Shown here: positions 55,759-63,740 of the stretch, piece after piece
How positions within the stretch are numbered: position 1 is the stretch's first letter
How the letters are laid out: each line of letters begins with the position of its first letter
Assembly: GCF_020215645.1 (NCBI RefSeq)
Contig: NZ_CP084058.1
Coordinates: 6,758,001 to 6,822,000 of the forward strand
Reading direction: 5' to 3'
Length of the DNA: 64,000 bases
Origin: Nonomuraea gerenzanensis
Lineage (GTDB): Bacteria; Actinomycetota; Actinomycetes; Streptosporangiales; Streptosporangiaceae
Position numbers and translations under genes: made by a program
The notes under the pieces: generated by a model
What the model was told of the DNA's origin: nothing
The model's database searches: none
What the model saw: the letters and a program-made list of their open reading frames with translations, nothing else

Positions 55759-58164
55759 ATGTCCGAAAGTCAGGGAGACGACGTTCGGTTCGAGGTGCTG
55801 GGGCCGCTGCGCGCGTGGCGTGCGCGTACCAGCCTGGCTCTGGGTTCGGGGCGGCGGCGCACGCTGCTGGCCGTCCTGCTGCTGCACGCCAACCGCCCGG
55901 TCAGCCGGGACAGGCTCATCGACGAGCTGTGGGGCAGGCGCGTTCCCGCGTACGCCGTGAACCTGCTGCAGAAGCACATGTCCAGCCTGCGGGCGGGGCT
56001 GGAGCCCGGCCGTCGCGGACGCCGGCCATCCGGCGCGCTGACCTGGACGGAGGCAGGGTACGTGCTGCGCGTGCCGTCGGGAGGACTCGACCTGGAGGTG
56101 TTCGAGCGCGAGGTGCGGCGTGCCAGGGAGGCGCACGCCGCCGGTGACCTGAGGGGGGCCTCGCACGCGTTCCACGCGGCCCTGCGGCTGTGGCGGGGGC
56201 CGGTCTGCGACGGGCTGGGCAGCCCGTTCCTGGACATGATGCGCGATCAGCTCGCCGAGCGGCGGATCGGGGCGATCGAGGAGTGCATGGAGGTGGACAT
56301 GGCCCTGGGTGACCAGGCCGATCTGGTGGCCGAGCTGCGCTGGCTGGTGGCCAACCATCCGCTGCGCGAGCGGCTGCACGGTCTGCTCATGCTGGCCCTG
56401 TACCGGTCGGGGCGGCAGGCTGAGGCCCTCGCCGCCTTCCGGGATGCGCGGCGGCGGCTGATGGAGGAGCTGGGTGTGGAGCCGACTGCCCTGCTGCAGA
56501 ATCTCCACCAGCGCATCCTCGCCGCCGATCCCGGTCTCATGCCCCCTTCCTCGGCCGCGGACGCCTCGCCGTCGCTGTCCGGCCTGCCTGCCGCCGGTTC
56601 CCCGGCGCGCCCTGGCCCGGCGCCGGACGACTCGCCTGAGCAGGGGCCGCCGCCGCACGGCACGGCGGCGCACGGCACGGCGGCGCACGGCACGGCGGCG
56701 CACGGCACGGCGGCGCACGGCACGGCGGCGCACGGGCGGCGGGCGGGCTCGCGGGCACCTCACCGCCGGCCCACCCCCGCGCAGCTCCCGCGCGGGGTAC
56801 CGCAGTTCGTCGGCCGGAAGGCGGAGCTGGAGCGGCTCGACGCACTGCTGGCCGACGACCGCAACCCCGGCGGCCCCGTGGTGCTCACCGGCATGGCGGG
56901 CGTGGGCAAGACCACCCTGGCGATCCACTGGGCCCACCAGGTCCAATCCCACTTCCCCGACGGCCAGCTGTACGTCGACCTGCGCGGATTCGACCCGTCA
57001 GGAACACCGATGGAGCCCACGGACGCGATCCAGGCCTTCCTGGACGCGTTCGCGATCAAACCGGACCAGCTCCCCGCAGGGGTGCACGCGCGGGCCGCAC
57101 TCTTCCGCAGCCTCCTCGCGGGCCGCCGGATGCTGATCGTGCTCGACAACGCCAGGGACGCCGAGCAGGTCCGCCCCCTGCTCCCCGGCGCACCCGGCTG
57201 CCTCGTCGTGGTGACCAGCAGGGATCAGCTCACCGGCCTGGTCGCGGTGGAGGGAGCGCACGCGTTCGTGGTGGACCTGCTCCCCAAGCAGGACGCCCGC
57301 CTGCTGCTCACCCGCCGCTCCGGAGCTCCCCGCGGACACACCACAGACCCCGCCCCAGCGACAGACGGCGCCAGCAACGGGGCCGGGAACAGGCCCACGG
57401 GTGAGGCAGCGGCCGTGGACGAGATCGTCGCGTACTGCGGGCGTCTGCCCCTCGCCCTGTCCATCGCCGTCGCCCGCGCCGTCACCAGCCCGCGCCTGCC
57501 GTTCACCGCCCTGGCGGCGGAGCTGCGCGGCGCCCGCGCCCGCCTGGACCCGTTCGACGGCGGCGAGCAGGCCACGAACGTGCGGGCGGTCTTCTCCTGG
57601 TCCTACCGCCGGCTCAGCCCGCCGGCCGCCCGCCTGTTCCGGCTGCTCGGGCTGCATCCCGGCCCGGACTTCGCCCCGGCCGCCGCCGCCAGCCTGGCCG
57701 GTCTGCCGCCGCAGGAGGCCCGCCCGCTGGTGGCCGAGCTGTCCAGGACGAACATGCTGTGCGAGCGCGTACCCGGCAGGTTCGCCTTCCACGGGCTGCT
57801 CCGCGCGTACGCGTGCGAGCTGAGCCACGCGCAGGACACCCGCGAGGAGCGGCGGACGACCCTGCACCGCCTGCTCGACCACTACCTGCACAGCGCCCAC
57901 CTGGCAGGCCGGATCCTGCGCCCCGGCCGGAGCGCCGACGCCGGCCTGCGCCCCGCCCTGCCGCTGGTGACGCCGGAGACGCCGGCAGGCAGGCAGGAGG
58001 CGAGGACGTGGTTCACCGCCGAGCACCTGGTGCTGCTCGCGGCGGCCAGGCGGGCGGCGGAGGAGGGCTTCCCGCTGCACGCCAGGCAACTGACCTGGTT
58101 CCTGGCGGTCTTCCTGGATCACCGCGGGGGCTGGCGCGTGCAGGTCGCCCCCGCCTCCAGGTGA
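55759..58164 (+). CDS. SARP/AfsR-family regulator, C-terminally short
   Basis: An 801-residue regulator. The OmpR-like DNA-binding domain spans about 8-95 (RRRTLLAVLLLHANRPVSRDRLIDELWG), BTAD about 100-245 (VFEREVRRAREAHAAGDLRG, LHGLLMLALYRSGRQAEALAAFRDARRRLMEELG), and NB-ARC from about 355 with P-loop GMAGVGKTT near 377 and LIVLDNARD. Residues 300-325 are a five-copy 15-bp repeat (HGTAA). AfsR homologues go on for 150-300 residues of TPR; this one stops at FLDHRGGWRVQVAPASR. It probably activates the divergent peptide operon. RBS GGGGAGGCGGG. Confidence 0.9.
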   Translation: MSESQGDDVRFEVLGPLRAWRARTSLALGSGRRRTLLAVLLLHANRPVSRDRLIDELWGRRVPAYAVNLLQKHMSSLRAGLEPGRRGRRPSGALTWTEAGYVLRVPSGGLDLEVFEREVRRAREAHAAGDLRGASHAFHAALRLWRGPVCDGLGSPFLDMMRDQLAERRIGAIEECMEVDMALGDQADLVAELRWLVANHPLRERLHGLLMLALYRSGRQAEALAAFRDARRRLMEELGVEPTALLQNLHQRILAADPGLMPPSSAADASPSLSGLPAAGSPARPGPAPDDSPEQGPPPHGTAAHGTAAHGTAAHGTAAHGTAAHGRRAGSRAPHRRPTPAQLPRGVPQFVGRKAELERLDALLADDRNPGGPVVLTGMAGVGKTTLAIHWAHQVQSHFPDGQLYVDLRGFDPSGTPMEPTDAIQAFLDAFAIKPDQLPAGVHARAALFRSLLAGRRMLIVLDNARDAEQVRPLLPGAPGCLVVVTSRDQLTGLVAVEGAHAFVVDLLPKQDARLLLTRRSGAPRGHTTDPAPATDGASNGAGNRPTGEAAAVDEIVAYCGRLPLALSIAVARAVTSPRLPFTALAAELRGARARLDPFDGGEQATNVRAVFSWSYRRLSPPAARLFRLLGLHPGPDFAPAAAASLAGLPPQEARPLVAELSRTNMLCERVPGRFAFHGLLRAYACELSHAQDTREERRTTLHRLLDHYLHSAHLAGRILRPGRSADAGLRPALPLVTPETPAGRQEARTWFTAEHLVLLAAARRAAEEGFPLHARQLTWFLAVFLDHRGGWRVQVAPASR

Positions 58165-58276
58165 CCAGGTGAACCCGGCGGGCACACTGGCGGCGCCGCG
58201 CCACCGCACGGGTCGGCTGCCTCGCGACACCACGGCGGGCGTGTCAGCGGCATGGTTCGGACCGGCACCCCTGGCA

Positions 58277-58290
58277 GGGTCCTTCGCCCT
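58277..58290. promoter_or_regulatory. DosR-like box before the GNAT-ACS gene
   Basis: GGGTC-CTTC-GCCCT, 11 of 14 matches to the box at 62738-62751, lies 91 bp before the GNAT-ACS start. Weakest member of the set. Confidence 0.35.
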
Positions 58291-58380
58291 TGATCCCGAG
58301 GTCGTCCGGCTCTGCCTGCCGCGCCCGGCTCCCGGCAGCCTCGAAACTGAGCACGTGTCTTGGGGAACGGGAGGCGCACC

Positions 58381-60972
58381 ATGTCCGAGGGTTACGACGT
58401 CCTGCTGCGCGACGGCGGCATCGCCCACGTCCGCCGGCTGCACCCGGACGACCGTGCGGCCCTGCACGAGCTGGTGGAGCGCTCGTCGGAACGCTCGGCC
58501 TACCTGCGCTTCTTCACCGGCGGCCGGAACACCGCCCACTCCTACATGGACCGCGTCACCTCCGGCGCCTACCGCGGCCACGCATTGGTGGCGGGTCTGC
58601 GCGGCCGGCTGGTGGCGGTCGCGGAGTACATCCCCATGGACGACGGCAAGGCCGACCTGGCCATCCTCATCGACGACGCCGTCCACGGCCACGGGCTGGG
58701 CACGCTGCTGCTCGAACACGTCGCGCTGGACGCGGCCGAGCACGGGGTGCGCACGCTGGTCGCCGACGTGCTGGCCGAGAACCGGCCGATGATCCGGGTG
58801 CTGCGCGACCTCGGCCTGGACGTGGCGCCGCGCTTCGAGGGCGGCATGATGCACCTCGACATCACCGCCCGCCCCACGGCCCGGCTGCGCGAGGGCATCG
58901 AGGCGCGCGACCACGAGGCGACGCGGGCGTCGCTGGCCCGGCTGCTCACCCCGCGCTCGGTGGCGGTGATCGGCGCGAGCAGGGACGAGCGCGCGGTGGG
59001 CCACAAGGTGTTGCGCAACCTGCTCGACGGCGGCTTCCCCGGGCCGATCCATCCCGTCAACCCGAACGCCGCCGAGGTGGCCGGGCTCGTCTGCCACGCC
59101 GAAGTGCCCGGCGGCGTGGATCTGGCCGTGGTGGCCGTGCCCGCCCGGCACGTGCTGGAGGTGGCCAGGGACTGCGCGCGGGCCGGGGTGGCCGGGCTCG
59201 TGGTGCTGACGTCGGGGTTCGCCGAAACAGGGGAGCGCGACGCGGAGGGTGAGTTGCTGCGGATCTGCCGCTCGGCGGGGATGCGGCTGGTCGGCCCGAA
59301 CTGCCTGGGCGTGGTCAACACGGCAGCGCGGCTGAACGCCAGCTTCCTGCCGCACCACCCGGTGCGGGGACGGGTGGCGCTGATGTCGCAGTCGGGCGCG
59401 GTCGGCGCGGCGCTGCTGGAGCGGCTGGAGGTGTCGTCGTTCGTGTCCGTCGGCAACAAGGCCGACGTGAGCGGCAACGACCTGCTCGAATACTGGGAGG
59501 ACGACCCCGGCACGGACGTGATCGCGCTGTATCTGGAGTCGTTCGGCAACCCCCGCAAGTTCGCCCGCATCGCCCGCCGGGTCGGGAGGAGCAAACCGGT
59601 GCTGCTGGTCAAGAGCGGCCGCAGCGGCGCGGGCGGGCGGGCGGTGCGCTCGCACACCGCGGCGGCGGCCACCCCCGACGTCGCGGTGGACGCGCTGACC
59701 CGCGCGGCGGGGGTGATCAGGCTCGACAGCGTCAACGAGCTGATCGACACCGCCAAGCTGCTGGCCGGCCAGCCGCTGCCCGAGGGGCGCCGGGTCGCCA
59801 TCGTCGGCAACTCGGGCGGCCCCCAGGCGATGGCCGCCGACGCCTGCGAACGTCACGGCCTCGTCGTCCCCGAGCTGCCGCCCGGACTGCTGGACGCGCG
59901 GGCCGCCGCCGCGCTCGGCAACCCGGTCGACCTGACCGCCGACGCCACCGCGGACGAGATCGGCTCCGCCGTGCGAGCGGTCGTCAGCTCTCCCGGGATA
60001 GACGTGGTCCTGATCGTCTACACGCCGCCGTTCGGCTCCGGCCTGGAGCAGACCCGCCAGGCCATCGCCGGGGCGACCAAGGCGGCGGGCAAGACCGTGC
60101 TGGCCTGCCTCATCGGACATGACGGCCTGATCGACGGCCGGATCCCCGCCTACGCCTTCCCCGAGCAGGCCGTCGCCGCCCTGGCCGGCGTCGTACGCTA
60201 CGCGGAATGGCGCCGTGCCCTCGCCGAGTCCACCGAAGTGCCCGTACAAGCGGATGCCGGAACAGCACGCCAGATCATCGAAGCGGAGCTGGCGCAGCGG
60301 CCGGAAGGCTGCTGGCTCTCCCCCGCGGCCACCGCCCGGTTGCTGAGCTGCTACGGCGTGCGGTTGATCGAGTCGCTGGAGGTGAACAGCCCGGACTCCG
60401 CGGCCGAGGCGGCCCGGCGGGCCGGCCTGCCGGTCGTGCTCAAGGCCGTGGGGCCGGTGCACAAGAGCGACGTCGGCGGCGTCCGGCTCGACCTGCGTAC
60501 CGAGGAGCAGGCACGGCAGGCCTACGCGGAGATGTCGGCCCGCATCGGCGCCGAGATGACCGGCGCGATCGTCCAGCCCATGCTGCCGGGCGGGGTCGAG
60601 ATGATCGTCGGGGGCGTCAACTACCCGGCGTTCGGTCCGCTGGCCATGGTGGGCATGGGCGGGGTGATGGCCGACCTGCTGGCCGACCGCGCCTTCCGCG
60701 TCCCCCCGGTGACCGACGCGACCGGCATGATCGAGGAGCTGCGCTGCTCCCCGCTCCTGCACGGCTACCGGGGCTCGCCGCCGGTGGCCGCCGACGCCCT
60801 GGCGGACCAGGTCACCCGCGTCGGCCGCCTGCTGGACGACCTGCCCCAGGTGGCCGAGCTGGACCTCAACCCGGTCATCGTCACCGCAGACGGTGCGATC
60901 ACGGTCGATGCCCGGATCAGGCTCGCGTTCTGCGAGCCGCAGCCGTCGCCGCTGCTGCGGCGGCTGCGCTGA
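58381..60972 (+). CDS. GNAT acetyltransferase fused to ADP-forming acyl-CoA synthetase
   Basis: An 863-residue protein. Residues 1-165 are GNAT (HVRRLHPDDRAALHELVERS, LAILIDDAVHGHGLGTLLLEHV). The CoA-binding domain follows (LLTPRSVAVIGASRDERAVG, VALMSQSGAVGAALLE), then the ligase domain with the phospho-His loop VRSHTAAAATPDVAVDAL and an ATP-grasp domain (LPVVLKAVGPVHKSDVGGVRL, GPLAMVGMGGVMADLLADRAF). N-terminal GNAT marks the actinomycete type of Pat protein acetyltransferase, which acetylates lysines of metabolic enzymes; in many the synthetase part is regulatory. RBS GGGAGGCGCACC. Confidence 0.9.
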   Translation: MSEGYDVLLRDGGIAHVRRLHPDDRAALHELVERSSERSAYLRFFTGGRNTAHSYMDRVTSGAYRGHALVAGLRGRLVAVAEYIPMDDGKADLAILIDDAVHGHGLGTLLLEHVALDAAEHGVRTLVADVLAENRPMIRVLRDLGLDVAPRFEGGMMHLDITARPTARLREGIEARDHEATRASLARLLTPRSVAVIGASRDERAVGHKVLRNLLDGGFPGPIHPVNPNAAEVAGLVCHAEVPGGVDLAVVAVPARHVLEVARDCARAGVAGLVVLTSGFAETGERDAEGELLRICRSAGMRLVGPNCLGVVNTAARLNASFLPHHPVRGRVALMSQSGAVGAALLERLEVSSFVSVGNKADVSGNDLLEYWEDDPGTDVIALYLESFGNPRKFARIARRVGRSKPVLLVKSGRSGAGGRAVRSHTAAAATPDVAVDALTRAAGVIRLDSVNELIDTAKLLAGQPLPEGRRVAIVGNSGGPQAMAADACERHGLVVPELPPGLLDARAAAALGNPVDLTADATADEIGSAVRAVVSSPGIDVVLIVYTPPFGSGLEQTRQAIAGATKAAGKTVLACLIGHDGLIDGRIPAYAFPEQAVAALAGVVRYAEWRRALAESTEVPVQADAGTARQIIEAELAQRPEGCWLSPAATARLLSCYGVRLIESLEVNSPDSAAEAARRAGLPVVLKAVGPVHKSDVGGVRLDLRTEEQARQAYAEMSARIGAEMTGAIVQPMLPGGVEMIVGGVNYPAFGPLAMVGMGGVMADLLADRAFRVPPVTDATGMIEELRCSPLLHGYRGSPPVAADALADQVTRVGRLLDDLPQVAELDLNPVIVTADGAITVDARIRLAFCEPQPSPLLRRLR

Positions 60973-61002
60973 CCAGCGACTGTGCCGTTCGGGGCAGCAC
61001 AC

Positions 61003-61035
61003 AGCGCCCACCCCCGGCTACCGGAGGTGGGCGCT
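61003..61035. terminator. Bidirectional hairpin terminator
   Basis: AGCGCCCACC pairs with GGTGGGCGCT around a loop holding CCGG repeats, between the convergent GNAT-ACS and stress-protein genes. Its stem is nearly the same as that at 62071-62102. Confidence 0.8.
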
Positions 61036-61083
61036 GCCTTCCGCGGCTGCCCGGGGCGGGCACGGCTTCGCGGCGCCGGCGGC

Positions 61084-61923
61084 TCAGCGCACCACGGCGA
61101 CAGGACACGGCGTGTGGTGCCGGACGCCCCTGCTGACCGAGCCCAGCAGCGCCGAGCTCACGCTCCCACGCCCATGCGAGCCCACGACCAACAGCTCCGC
61201 CTCCTGCGACGCCCGCGTGAGCGCCTCCACCGCATCGGCGAACCGGACATCCTCGACCACGAGAACGTCCGGGTAGTGCCGCTTGAACGGCTGCAGGCAC
61301 GCCGTCACCATGTCCTCGCGGGCGACGCGATCCTCGCCCGCCTCGTGCGGCAGCTCGGTGCCGAACGCCTGGACGGGCCGCCGCCAGGCGTGCACGGCCC
61401 GCAGCGTGCTGCTGCGCAGGGCGGCCTGCTGGAAGGCGTAGGCCAGCGCCGGCGCGCAGCCGGGCGAGTCGTCCACGCCCACCACGATCTGCCCGTGGGC
61501 GGGCCGCTGTCCGCCGTGGACCACCACGACGGGTGCCTCGGCCTGACCGGCGACGTGGTCGCCGACCGAGCCCAGGAGTGCGCCGGTGACCGCGCCGAGC
61601 CCTCTGCTGCCGATCACCACCTCGACGGCCGTCCTGCCCTGCTCGCGCAGGATCCGTGCGGGCGGCCCCTCCTCCAGCGCGGTCGTCACCTCGACACTGG
61701 GCTGGCGCTCGTGCACCAGCGCCACCGCCTCGTTCAGCGCCTTCTGACCGGTACGGCGCAGCCGGTCAGGCCGATCGGCGTCCGGGAATCTCGCGATCTG
61801 GTACGGCTGCCGGTCCACCGCGTACACGAGCTTCAGGGGCTGGTGCATGCGGAAGGCGTCGTTGGCGGCCCACGCCATGGCGGCACGCGCCTGCACGGAG
61901 CCGTCGACCCCCACAACGATCAT
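61084..61923 (-). CDS. Universal stress protein, tandem Usp domains
   Basis: A 279-residue protein with two Usp domains: IVVGVDGSVQARAAMAWAAN, then VEVVIGSRGLGAVTGALLGSVGDHV; and IVVGVDDSPGCAPALAYAFQ, then AELLVVGSHGRGSVSSALLGSVSRGV. The G-2x-G-9x-G(S/T) pattern predicts ATP binding. The ATG at 61923 has an AAGGAGGACATC ribosome-binding site. Its family in actinobacteria is induced under hypoxia/dormancy. It lies in a group of three Usp genes and a doxX. Confidence 0.92.
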   Translation of the reverse strand: MIVVGVDGSVQARAAMAWAANDAFRMHQPLKLVYAVDRQPYQIARFPDADRPDRLRRTGQKALNEAVALVHERQPSVEVTTALEEGPPARILREQGRTAVEVVIGSRGLGAVTGALLGSVGDHVAGQAEAPVVVVHGGQRPAHGQIVVGVDDSPGCAPALAYAFQQAALRSSTLRAVHAWRRPVQAFGTELPHEAGEDRVAREDMVTACLQPFKRHYPDVLVVEDVRFADAVEALTRASQEAELLVVGSHGRGSVSSALLGSVSRGVRHHTPCPVAVVR

Positions 61924-61974
61924 GATGTCCTCCTTCGTCACCACCATCTGACCGGAGTCGCCAGGCGACGTGCA

Positions 61975-61988
61975 GGGCCGGAAGTCCC
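61975..61988. promoter_or_regulatory. DosR-like box before the Usp gene
   Basis: GGGCC-GGAA-GTCCC is palindromic apart from one base, 52 bp before the Usp start at 61923; read leftward it is GGGAC-TTCC-GGCCC. Confidence 0.45.
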
Positions 61989-62070
61989 GGAAGCCGGGAG
62001 CCGAAGGACAGCGGGACGAGGCCGGAACGGCTCAGCGGGCCGGACACCGGGCCGATCCCCGCACATGCCG

Positions 62071-62102
62071 GCGCCCACCTCCGGTGTGCCGGAGGTGGGC
62101 GC
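62071..62102 (-). terminator. Hairpin terminator of doxX
   Basis: A perfect 14-bp stem (GCGCCCACCTCCGG and its complement) with a TGTG loop, 14 bp after the DoxX stop. Confidence 0.85.
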
Positions 62103-62115
62103 GGGGCCGTTCACG

Positions 62116-62640
62116 CTACTTCAGCCAGGCGTTGCGCTGGACGATGGGCAGGTTGCCGAGCCCGAGGGTACGTCCCGCGCCGGCCAGGGCCAGGCCGATG
62201 AGGACGATCGAGTAGACGATGTGGTCGTCGATGACCGGGTTGTTGGCCAGGGGCAGCTCGGCGGCCCACATCAGGAGCAGCATCGCGGTGCCGGCGCCGG
62301 CGGCGATCCGGGTGCCGAGGCCGAGGATCAGGGCGACGCCGACGCCGAGCAGGCCGGCCATGAACAGCCAGTCCACCCACGCCTGCCCGGCCAGGCCCGA
62401 GAAGAAGCCGCCGAGCGCGTTCTCGCCGGTGCCCTTGAGGAAGCCGGTCGTCGGGCTGCCGCCGTTCAGCCAGGCGCGGTCGGCGGGGGTGGCGAAGCCC
62501 CAGCCGAAGGTCTTGTCCAGAAACGCCCACAGGAAGATCCAGCCGATCGAGATCCGGGCGGCCGCCCAGACGTAGTCGACCGGACGGCGAGCTTGGGCGG
62601 CACTCGTCTCCATGACGGGCCTGCTGATGGTGGCGGCCAT
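62116..62640 (-). CDS. DoxX-family membrane protein
   Basis: A 174-residue, four-helix DoxX/MauE-like protein: ISIGWIFLWAFLDKTFGWGF, VDWLFMAGLLGVGVALILGLGTRIAAGAGTAMLLLMWAAE and VYSIVLIGLALAGAGRTLGLG. The ATG at 62640 follows AAAGGGGGCCATC. In mycobacteria DoxX proteins work with SodA and a sulfurtransferase in redox defence; here the neighbours are Usp genes, suggesting a hypoxia or respiratory role. Confidence 0.88.
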   Translation of the reverse strand: MAATISRPVMETSAAQARRPVDYVWAAARISIGWIFLWAFLDKTFGWGFATPADRAWLNGGSPTTGFLKGTGENALGGFFSGLAGQAWVDWLFMAGLLGVGVALILGLGTRIAAGAGTAMLLLMWAAELPLANNPVIDDHIVYSIVLIGLALAGAGRTLGLGNLPIVQRNAWLK

Positions 62641-62734
62641 GATGGCCCCCTTTCGAGGGGTGATTCGCCGTTTCTGTGTCATCACCAGCACACCGCTTGC
62701 GCGGCTCGCGCAGCAGTGCCGGAGGGCCCCCGGC

Positions 62735-62755
62735 GCAGGGACCTTCGTCCCCTGC
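62735..62755. promoter_or_regulatory. DosR-like palindrome before doxX
   Basis: The core GGGAC-CTTC-GTCCC (62738-62751) has the half-site order and spacing of the mycobacterial DosR box (GGGACT-WW-AGTCCC), inside a larger palindrome that begins GCAGGG and ends CCCTGC. It lies 95-115 bp before the doxX start. Confidence 0.6.
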
Positions 62756-62758
62756 CGT

Positions 62759-63595
62759 TCAGGATTCGTGCTTGCGGGGCCGTACCACCGCGACCGGGCA
62801 TGTCACGTGATGCAGGACGCCGTGGCCGACCGAGCCCAGGACCGCCGAGGCGAAGCCGCCTCGCCCGCGCGAGCCCACGACCACGAGGTCGGCTGTGGCG
62901 CCGGCCCTGGCCAGCACGCCCACCGGGTGCCCGGACAACGTCTCGTGGGTGATGTCCACGTCCGGGTTCTTCTCGCACCACCGCGTCACGCTTTCCGCCA
63001 CCGCCTGGGACTCCTCCTGGTAGACCTCCGTCATGACGCTGTTCCAGGCGATCGGGTACGGCGAGAAGACCGGCGTCTGCCAGGCATGCAGCACGTGCAG
63101 GCGCGCACCGTGGGCCCGGGCGTGCTCGACGGCGTACTGCATGGCGCCCTCCGCGTGCTCGGAGTCGTCGTAACCGACGACCACTCGGCCGTGCCGGATA
63201 CCGTCAGGGCCTCGCACGATCACGACCGGTCCCGTGGCGTGCCCGGCCACGGCCAGGCTCACGGAGCCGGCCAGCATCCCGGCGAGCTCGCCGAGGTTCC
63301 GGCTGCCCAGGACCACGCTGTCGGCGGTCTCCGACTCGGCCAGCAGCCGATCGACCACGGTGCCCGCCAGCAGCTCCGTGGTCACCTGGATGCCGCCCGC
63401 CGTTTCGCCGGCCAGGTGGGCGGCGGAGGTCAGCGTGCTCGTGCAGCATCCCCGCACGTGCTGCCCCGGCCGCTGCTCGCGTACGTGCACGATGCGCAGG
63501 CCCAGGTGCCTGCGCTCGGCGTCCGCCGCCGCCCATGTCACCGCGGCCTTCGCCGCTGCCGACCCGTCCACTCCCACGACGATGTGTCCGGCCAT
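62759..63595 (-). CDS. Universal stress protein, tandem Usp domains
   Basis: A 278-residue protein with two Usp domains: HIVVGVDGSAAAKAAVTWAA, SVVLGSRNLGELAGMLAGSVSLAVAGHATGPVVIV; and RVVVGYDDSEHAEGAMQYAV, DLVVVGSRGRGGFASAVLGSVGHGVLHHVTCPVAVV. The ATG at 63595 was chosen over an open upstream frame. Same orientation as doxX and the other Usp genes. Confidence 0.92.
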   Translation of the reverse strand: MAGHIVVGVDGSAAAKAAVTWAAADAERRHLGLRIVHVREQRPGQHVRGCCTSTLTSAAHLAGETAGGIQVTTELLAGTVVDRLLAESETADSVVLGSRNLGELAGMLAGSVSLAVAGHATGPVVIVRGPDGIRHGRVVVGYDDSEHAEGAMQYAVEHARAHGARLHVLHAWQTPVFSPYPIAWNSVMTEVYQEESQAVAESVTRWCEKNPDVDITHETLSGHPVGVLARAGATADLVVVGSRGRGGFASAVLGSVGHGVLHHVTCPVAVVRPRKHES

Positions 63596-63657
63596 CTGCC
63601 GCTCCCTTCGCTCGGATCCGTCACCTCCAAGGTCGCCGTGCGGAGAGATCCGCGCCC

Positions 63658-63671
63658 GGGGACGAAGTCCC
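63658..63671. promoter_or_regulatory. DosR-like box before the second Usp gene
   Basis: GGGGACGAAGTCCC; leftward GGGAC-TTC-GTCCC preceded by TTC, like the TTC-GGGAC start of the mycobacterial consensus but with a spacer one base shorter. It lies 63 bp before the Usp start. Confidence 0.4.
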
Positions 63672-63740
63672 GAAGGAGAGGGCCGTTGGTCCCGCACCGG
63701 CCGCTTCCCCGGCGGCGGGGTCGCCCAGAAGCGCGTCGGG

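Noticed and set aside
56998..61011. Minus-strand open frame of over 1300 codons antisense to the SARP and GNAT-ACS genes
   Set aside because: It is low-complexity, rich in His/Gln/Arg and Gly, shows no domain, and mirrors codon bias of two well-supported genes on the other strand.
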